From Pontederia crassipes (lineage: Eukaryota; Streptophyta; Magnoliopsida; Commelinales; Pontederiaceae), in contig CM060188.1 in assembly GCA_030549335.1 (NCBI GenBank), positions 2,294,001 to 2,358,000 of the forward strand: DNA of 64,000 nucleotides, read 5' to 3'. This document shows positions 57,262-64,000 of this stretch, piece by piece. Each line of letters opens with the position of its first letter. Within the stretch, counting starts at the first letter, position 1. Position numbers and translations under genes: made by a program. Below the pieces are notes generated by a model. The model was given only the letters and a program-made list of their open reading frames with translations. It ran no database searches and was not told the DNA's origin.

Positions 57262-57444
57262 CAAACAACAACAACAACAAAGCCTTATCCCACTAGATGT
57301 GGTCGGCTACATGGATCATACGACGCCATATTCGTTGATCCATGTTCATAAGATTCGACATGATTTTATGCTGGCTGTCGGAGCCTAACACAACCCTCCT
57401 CCTTTATCCGGACTTGGGACCGACTATAAAATATAGGCGGAGTT
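57262..57444 (-). mobile_element. Au-type SINE copy 6, loop deletion
   Basis: Full length except for about 9 missing bases in the central CCATTCCGCTCT segment. A 16-bp exact target-site duplication TAAAAAATGAAAACAA lies at 57246-57261 and 57445-57460. Confidence 0.9.
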
Positions 57445-57460
57445 TAAAAAATGAAAACAA

Positions 57461-58493
57461 ATCGAAAATACTTTAAAACTCTAAAGATGATAATAAGTCA
57501 GACGAGAACTAAAGCCCAGGAATTAATATATCAGGCCCAATTACACTTTTGGGCCTCCATGGTATTTTGGATTCCACACCAATCGCGTGGCCTGTTCACT
57601 TATTATAATAGAAGAATAAAAATATGTCACTTTGGAAAACTATCATATTTCTTTCAAACATTACAGAAAAAAAATCCCACTGTCTGTACATAAAATGATT
57701 CAAGGCAGCATCAAACATCTATTCAAGTCTGATAAATCTTTTATGACAACAGATAGATGATAATGATACGAGAGGGCATGCACATATACATATAGTGCAA
57801 CATGGAATCTCGACTATTGCACTACACCATTTTAGTATTTAAGTTGGATCATACTCATATTATTTCACTACAAATAATTTTTATACATGACAGTGACATA
57901 GTTAAAAAAAGAGTGTTAATTTTTGGAGTAAATAAATTGCAGCCGTGTCTTTGTCGAGTCTGCTGCTCCTCGATGAAAACTTGGACAAAAAAAGCCTAAA
58001 GACAATCCAAATACAAATCCGATCGAGTTCAGTGTTTTATCCATAGCTTATCCGATCTTTTCAGTGTATCCACTTGGAATGAATTGTATCGACCGTCAGA
58101 AGTTAGATTAACTGCAGGCTCAGATAAATGTTTCTGGACCAGTCACAGTAAGAACACCTTGGATACGTCGCATATACATAAAAAAATAAATGAGTTAAGA
58201 ACACCAAACTGTGAATGAGCTGTTAAGAATCGTGAAATTTCTACTGAAGTTACGGTCCCAATTTGGCAATGTTGTGCAATTATCCTTCCTGGTCAGTGGG
58301 GCAAGGGCATAAGTCTCAAATAACAAATTCAGAACTAAAATAATTTGAGATAGCTTTAGATAAGTGAAAACAAACATAAAGGAGAGATTGACTACTTTGA
58401 ATGCTTCTCAGGTGACTGCAAAAGGCGTCCAAATAAGGGAGTAATGGCTCAGCACAACTCCTACCACTCCTGAACAACTAGAAAAGACGACTA
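57461..58493. other. Intergenic DNA
   Basis: No gene or element recognised. Confidence 0.4.
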
Positions 58494-58590
58494 GTCACAG
58501 GTATGCTGATCACACTCCTACCCACCACAACCCAACCGCAAGTCACAGGTATGCTGATCATACCTCCTACCCACCACAACCCAGCCGCAA
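58494..58590. repeat. 48-bp tandem duplication (two units)
   Basis: GTCACAGGTATGCTGATCA.. to ..CCGCAA occurs at 58494-58541 and again at 58542-58590 with only a few differences. Confidence 0.9.
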
Positions 58591-58700
58591 ACACACAAGC
58601 CTTCCTCGCTCTGCTGAAACAAAACACAAGATAATTAACCCCAATGGGCAAGTAATAATGTTATATTAATCCTAGCTGCATCAAAGACTAGAATACAAAA

Positions 58701-61546
58701 TGTAACGCTCCGGAAATCAACCTCACGGTACATGTCGCGAGCGAGTCCCAGAGTACGTTACACAATGGACAATGCAATAGTTGACCTCAAATCAACAAAA
58801 CACATGACAACAGCGGAAAATGATAAACATTTAAAAAAAACTAATCTATCTGAAAACATAAAGGAAGTAATAAAACATAATGTGTCTTATAACACTAAGC
58901 ACAATAACATTAAGTCTACCACGACGGATATCTCAAATACACAAAGATTCGAAATCTACGATATAATGACTCCATAATATTTCTCACAAGAGGACGTACA
59001 ACATATTCCATAATGAAAGGACTCTAAGACTGACTCGTACATGACCCATAAATATTATAACATACTATGACTCAACATAAAGTCGACATCATGTACTATC
59101 CGTCGTCATGAGCTTGCCACCGACTTCAATCTACTTTTTCATACTTGCATGAACTCGGATACAAGGGAGACACACACCTCCCATTAGTTGTATATAAGGG
59201 CCATAATTAAAAATAATAATTTGAGATGAAACAATAAAACATAATAAAGATAACACGATGAAATATATCGATAAACTATTCATGAACAATTCAATTTCCA
59301 TTTGATAACAATGACTTCGATTGCATTATATTAAATGCACATGCGATATCAATTAATGGCTAGGAGATAAACGATTGCATTAACACTTAATGCTCATGAA
59401 CAATAACAATGTCAATATCTAACCAATTCATGATTCAAGTAATCTTTTTACTGATTTTAGAGTTAGCAAACATTAACAATCAATATTAGATGAACCATTC
59501 GATGTTTTGTGGTACTTGGTTGTCCTCATCACCATGAGGTGCTAGCCAGGCCCAATTGACACTCCGAAGTTATGTCAATCCATAATCTCATATTCGGATC
59601 CATGAGTATATACATATACATAATAATAATAGTCCAATTTGCCGAGGGCCAAGTTTAAATCACAATATGTTCAATTTAATACAATTCATTTTAAACATAC
59701 GGCTTAGCATGCAATATCAGATTCTAGGTAACTTAGTATCACAACAATTATGTCAATATATACATAAAACATAAAGCCATTGTTTCACCCATGTGGAATG
59801 ATTAATTGGTCGACCCATTTAAATAGTGGCTTCCGACTTCGTAGGTCGGTTGCCCTTTTGGTTGGCTGATGCCACATCCGATTCGGACAATAGCAATCAC
59901 ACATATGAAAACTCATGGACTGGTTGACCGCACATTGGATCGAACGATTGATTTAAATAGTGGCATTCTGACTTCACGGTTCGGTTGATCCGACGCCTCG
60001 TCCGATTTGAACAATGACGTTCACGTATGTTCATGGACCGGTCAACCGCTCATGGACCAGTCAACCACTCATGGACTGGTCGAATGACTTAAACACAATC
60101 TGGTGGTTCTACGTATTAAAGCCTACAAACCAATCGATCGCTCCACAAGATCGGTCGATCGATTCTTATCGTAAAACATGAAATCGATCACTTAAATCCA
60201 TCATTTCTAAACACATTCACACCTATAGACACTCTAGGCTCTACTTACACGTTTCATATGTAAAACATTCATAAAAAAACAATAAAAATTGAGAGGAAGA
60301 ACTACGATTTTTCAAGGTGGACAGATTCGACGTCTTGTCGATCCAAAGCTCATATCTCACTTTATAAGTCCCTAAATTGACTGATTCTAATTTATCTTCA
60401 TATTAGACCTCTAGGGCAATAACATATAATTTTCTCATATTTTATTCTTTTACCGTTTATCCTCATAAATTCTCATAATGACTAAGTAGTTATCACATTA
60501 ACCATTTTGACAGCTGAGCACTAATCGATTAATATCTCCCTATTGACATCTTCTTTTTAAATGAATCCAAGTTCTATATAAAGATGACCTAAACACCTAT
60601 CTATTCCATAAACTTCACTCCTAGAATATGTAGATATGATTTTTGGTGAATTTTTCAAGTCAATTGCGCTACTACCCGAGATAGTTTGACAAGTAAACCA
60701 CTTTTTCAATCATAACTTTCAGCACACAATTTCAAATGAGATGAAACCAAAACCCTCTTTCCAACAATATATTATACATGATTTTTTAATAACGATAACC
60801 TATTCAAAAATGAAGTAGAACAAGACACATCAGATCTGAACAAAATATGGATGTGCTTTCAACTCTTAGAACACATAATTATCATCATACATCATCTTAA
60901 CACTAAGAAGTCACATATTCAAGACATTTAGGACAGAAAGGTTCATGAGGATTACAAATCTAATAAATAATTCATTAAGACTTCTAATCCATGTGTTAAA
61001 TGGATTAAAAGAGGGTTCACCCTTATATGCCTATAGTTCTTGTCCAAAAACTCTTTGAATCCAATCTTTCATTTTCTTCCCTTATCTCTTTTTCTTCTAG
61101 ACCTCCTTTGCTTCCAATGGAACTCTCTTCTTCAACTTCAATTGGACGCCTCCCCTTCTTCTTTCTTCTTACTTGGCCGATAGATTGAGAGAGAGAGAGA
61201 GTGGAGGAAAGTGGGTGAGTGAGGGAGAAAAGAGAGAGAAGGGGCTGCTCTTGTTGCTGTGAGAGAGAGAATGAGGCTGATGCTTTGGAGGAGAAATGAG
61301 AGAGGTTTAGTGAGAGGGAGGGAGAGTTTAGAGTTTTAGGATTTATTATTTGTCTGATAATATTGTCCTCCAATTACCTTCACTTTTAGGGGCATTTCGA
61401 TTTACTTTTTATCTTTTTGTTAAATAATAATTATAATCATGAGATGCTTTACTTTTGAGAGTGTTTTAATTCATTAATTAAATTTTAATTTTTGACTTTA
61501 TATTTTTTTTTCAATCAAAAGACTCAATTTGTCCCATATCGTAACA
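58701..61546 (-). mobile_element. Probable solo LTR (about 2.8 kb) of a second, related LTR-retrotransposon family
   Basis: On the minus strand it opens TGTTACGATATGGG and closes GGAGCGTTACA, giving matching TGTTAC/GTAACA ends. Its plan parallels the chromovirus LTR at 7262-9499: a CT/GA block near the 5' end (61185-61330), then a zone of GGTCGACC/CGGTCGATCG-like motifs (59800-60170) with an internal duplication (about 59808-59935 and 59937-60050) and a (CTCATGGACCGGTCAAC)-type triple repeat (about 60029-60085). No coding remains and no second LTR are in the window. No target duplication is evident. Old; treated as a fossil. Confidence 0.6.
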
Positions 61547-62008
61547 TATTTTTGTCTATTCAAATTTTATAGGTTTTACACAAAAAGATAAAAAGGATCA
61601 ATACCTGCTCTACACACACATGAAGACAGCAAAAGAATTTGGATAGGAAGGACGATTGATATATAATATGTGAGTTCTAATATGCACAGTCATGGTGCAC
61701 CAGATACCTTGAACATATTGATGTAGCCATGGACCAAAAGAGGATTCCCAACAATATTAGTTGACTTTTAGGTAATAATTGTAGATATGTGACTGGCATC
61801 AACGTTGGTTCAAATATAATATCATAGTCACTCGCAAGCCCACCGAGGAATAAGAATGTCATGTATCAACAAATACATGTAAGAAGTCCATGCAGAACTT
61901 CCATGAAATTGTTCAGGCTGGAAGAATCAAATCAGTTCAAATTTTGAATGGTAAAGTAAGAAACAGGATCCTCGTTACTATTGTGGTGTGTGGACAGAAA
62001 TTAGATAT
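61547..62008. other. Intergenic DNA
   Basis: No gene or element recognised. Confidence 0.4.
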
Positions 62009-62010
62009 TA

Positions 62011-62096
62011 AACAACAACAACAACAAAGCCTTATCCCACTAGTTGGGTCGGCTACATGGATCATACGACGCCATTCCGCTCTATTAGTAACCAAC
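62011..62096 (-). mobile_element. Au-type SINE copy 7, 5'-truncated in the hairpin loop
   Basis: Only the 3' ~80 bp remain, from the tail to GCCATTCCGCTCTATT, followed by about 13 unrelated bases. The 11-bp direct repeat ATATTAAACAA (about 62005-62015 and 62102-62112) marks the insertion. Confidence 0.85.
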
Positions 62097-62570
62097 GTTA
62101 AATATTAAACAATCTCATGTTTTTGGTAATGCTTTGTACAGTAATAACATACAAATCTAATCATACAACACAATCTGACGACCTCAAAATCTAAAACAGA
62201 ATTCACATTTATGAACCTTGACATATAACTCATAACATTCATAAGCCTCTAGATAAAGAATCAAGGCATATCTCAATTTCCATGGTCAAGGAGAAGCTTC
62301 TGAAACCCCGGTGGTGATGCCAAAGATAATATCTGATCAGAGTTGAGAAAGAATTCCAAGGTAATATGCATGCAATCGATCCATTCAAACTGTACACCTG
62401 AATCAACACACTGCTGTCGGAAACAAGAAACTGAAAAATGTTCACTTCACTTGAAAATTTAGTCCTGTATCTATGAGGTTATTAACACAAACATGTTGAT
62501 GTCCCGTATGTCTGTCTCATTTACCAGGAGGGCACATCTGAATCTTTCCATTTACAAGTTGACTGTGAAA
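62097..62570 (-). other. 3' flank of the GIL1-like gene
   Basis: No additional feature recognised; probably includes the 3' untranslated region. Confidence 0.35.
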
Positions 62571-63938
62571 CTAAATTGGTTGCTTGAAGTCTTCTAGGTA
62601 CACCCTACACTGAATTACCGTCTTTCCGACTCTGAATCCGGGGACGACGGTGAAACCGACTTTCCGCGGCGGTCCATGTTGGAAGCTCCTGGGCATCTTT
62701 TCACCCGGCTTCCGAGCAATATTCTCCATGAAAACCATAGAGAACTCAGTCCCTCGTGCCACCTGAAAGATCTCCACCACGGGGTCATAGGCCCATGCCA
62801 GCTTGTGAAGCATCCACATTGAGCTGGCCATGCTCACAAACGGCTCATAAAGAGGACTTGACTGGCCAAAAGATCTCGACGACGACGCTGTGCCGTCGGG
62901 CTGCCCAAGAAGTGCGGAATCCATGCCCGGTTTAATGAGTTCTTCATACTTTGACCTGCAGAACTTTGCAAAATCGCAAGTCGGATGGTCTCTCATTACA
63001 ATCAACGCATCAGAGTCAGAGTGCTCGATGAATTGCTGCAGAGAATCATTTCTGCGAATGGTCACGTCGATCTCATCCAGTTGGTCTCGGCCGCTCTCGC
63101 GGCGGCAGAATTCGTAAGTGTCGAACCCTCCGAGCATCCCCAGACAAACATAGGAGAGGATGGCGTACCGGCAGTGGCCAGGCTTCTCGTATTTGACGCC
63201 CGGGTGTATGCCATCGGCGGCACCGCGCAAATCCCAGCCGGACCTCTTCATCAAGTCGACCAGAACCCGGGCGAACCGGTGTGCGACGCGGCAGGTGTCC
63301 CTGAGCACGGCATCGAAGACCCCCACCGACAGCAGGGACTCGACCTTCTCCTCCGGCGGGGCGCAGGCGCGCTCGAGCATGTCAGAAAACCTCGAATTCG
63401 CGTCCTCGAGATCACGGAGGGTCCGGTCGAGTTCGGCCGCCTCCGCATCCTTGCGGTCAATGTCGGACTGGAGGCGGTTGGCGACGGCCTCAAGAGCGCG
63501 GAGGAGGGACTGGTTCTCAAGCACCTGGGCCTCCAGGTGGGAGGAGAGAGCGAGAGAGGGAGGGGGAGGCCGGGAGCAGTAGAGGCGCTTGAGATCGGAG
63601 AGGCGGCGGAGGTGGGAGACGGCGGCGCGGTCGGCGGACCGGAGGGCGTCCGGCTGGAAAGGGGAGTGGGCGGTCTGGAGGTGAAGGTAGGCGGAGCGGA
63701 AGGACTCGGCCGTGGCGAGGGCCGCCGCCGCGAGGGTCTCAGGGTCGGGCGGGGGCGGCGGTGGGTCGGGCTTGAGGACGACGACGCGCTGGCCGGTGAT
63801 GACCTCCGCGTCGGGGGCGAGATCGGCGACGACGGCGGGGTCGGCGAGGCAGGAGGAGCGGTCGTCGGCGTCTTCGTCCTCCTCGGCGAAGAATTCGATG
63901 GTCTTGGTCTTGAAGGCCAAGGCGAATTTTTGGAGCAT
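62571..63938 (-). CDS. DUF641 protein, GIL1/IRKI-like, intronless, 455 aa
   Basis: The family includes Arabidopsis GRAVITROPIC IN THE LIGHT 1 and IRK-interacting protein; biochemical activity is unknown (family knowledge). The N-terminus MLQKFALAFKTKTIEFFAEE leads to a proline run (PPPPPP, about residues 60-66). The DUF641 helical region follows at about 75-205 (ESFRSAYLHLQTAHSPFQPDALRSAD, HLRRLSDLKRLY, then a predicted coiled coil with LEAQVLENQSLLRALE and RLQSDIDRKDAE). The conserved C-terminal half contains SSPLYEPFVSMASSMWMLHKLAW and ends VGFTVVPGFRVGKTVIQCRVYL. Length is normal and the frame intact. The coding 5' half is extremely GC-rich. The ATG at 63938 is the first in frame and fits the family N-terminus. 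IRKI versus GIL1 identity is not resolved. Confidence 0.95.
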   Translation of the reverse strand: MLQKFALAFKTKTIEFFAEEDEDADDRSSCLADPAVVADLAPDAEVITGQRVVVLKPDPPPPPPDPETLAAAALATAESFRSAYLHLQTAHSPFQPDALRSADRAAVSHLRRLSDLKRLYCSRPPPPSLALSSHLEAQVLENQSLLRALEAVANRLQSDIDRKDAEAAELDRTLRDLEDANSRFSDMLERACAPPEEKVESLLSVGVFDAVLRDTCRVAHRFARVLVDLMKRSGWDLRGAADGIHPGVKYEKPGHCRYAILSYVCLGMLGGFDTYEFCRRESGRDQLDEIDVTIRRNDSLQQFIEHSDSDALIVMRDHPTCDFAKFCRSKYEELIKPGMDSALLGQPDGTASSSRSFGQSSPLYEPFVSMASSMWMLHKLAWAYDPVVEIFQVARGTEFSMVFMENIARKPGEKMPRSFQHGPPRKVGFTVVPGFRVGKTVIQCRVYLEDFKQPI

Positions 63939-64000
63939 TTTGCTTGCTTGCGTGCTTGTTGCTGGTTAAGGTTCAGAAGAAGAGACGCATTTGCCTCGAC
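63939..64000 (-). promoter_or_regulatory. 5' leader of the GIL1-like gene, cut by the window end
   Basis: Only 62 bp upstream of the start codon are present; nothing specific is recognised. Confidence 0.3.

Noticed and set aside
63160-63969. Plus-strand frames opposite the GIL1-like gene
   Set aside because: They are shadows caused by the high GC content of the minus-strand gene.

Overview
This window is nuclear DNA from a flowering plant, probably a monocot outside the grasses. Genes are split by short GT-AG introns, and the first exons and the intronless genes are strikingly GC-rich inside AT-rich surroundings, a gradient typical of monocots. Intergenic DNA is full of retroelement remains and microsatellites. 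The exact lineage is inference; no species-diagnostic sequence was recognised.

Layout. 1-9499: an old Ty3/gypsy chromovirus-type retroelement, cut by the left window edge, whose 3' LTR ends about 430 bp before the next start codon. 9928-26514 (+): the gene for tubulin-folding cofactor D (TBCD/TITAN1), 17 exons that join in frame to 1275 residues. Its introns hold four antisense Au-type SINE copies, a LINE endonuclease fragment, and an antisense exon 1 plus 5' flank of a TOM2A-like tetraspanin gene with no further exons. 29057-32066 (+): a complete nine-exon vacuolar processing enzyme (legumain) gene, 488 residues. 33880-34410 (-): an intronless SAUR gene between two (GA)n tracts of about 100 bp. 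34.7-47 kb: AT-rich intergenic DNA with microsatellites, a diverged tandem duplication, a fold-back element and a SINE with an internally inverted half, changing near 43.5 kb to the pyrimidine-rich 5' flank of the next gene. 47011-49149 (+): a complete seven-exon YABBY gene of the FIL/YAB3 type, 237 residues. 51.6-53.4 kb (-): a 5'-truncated LINE. 54-62 kb: a long (TAA)n tract, a second fold-back element, two more SINE copies and a likely solo LTR (58.7-61.5 kb). 62571-63938 (-): an intronless DUF641 GIL1/IRKI-like gene, 455 residues.

The host genes are unrelated single-copy loci (tubulin folding, vacuolar proteolysis, auxin response, lateral-organ polarity, tropism or receptor-kinase interaction) and do not form a cluster. 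The most informative novelty is in the small repeats. All seven Au-type SINE copies lie on the minus strand. Five of them are broken or rearranged at one short segment, which is the loop of a perfect 10-bp hairpin in the element, and one shows the structure expected of twin priming with matching microhomology. No gene-level previously undescribed system was identified.
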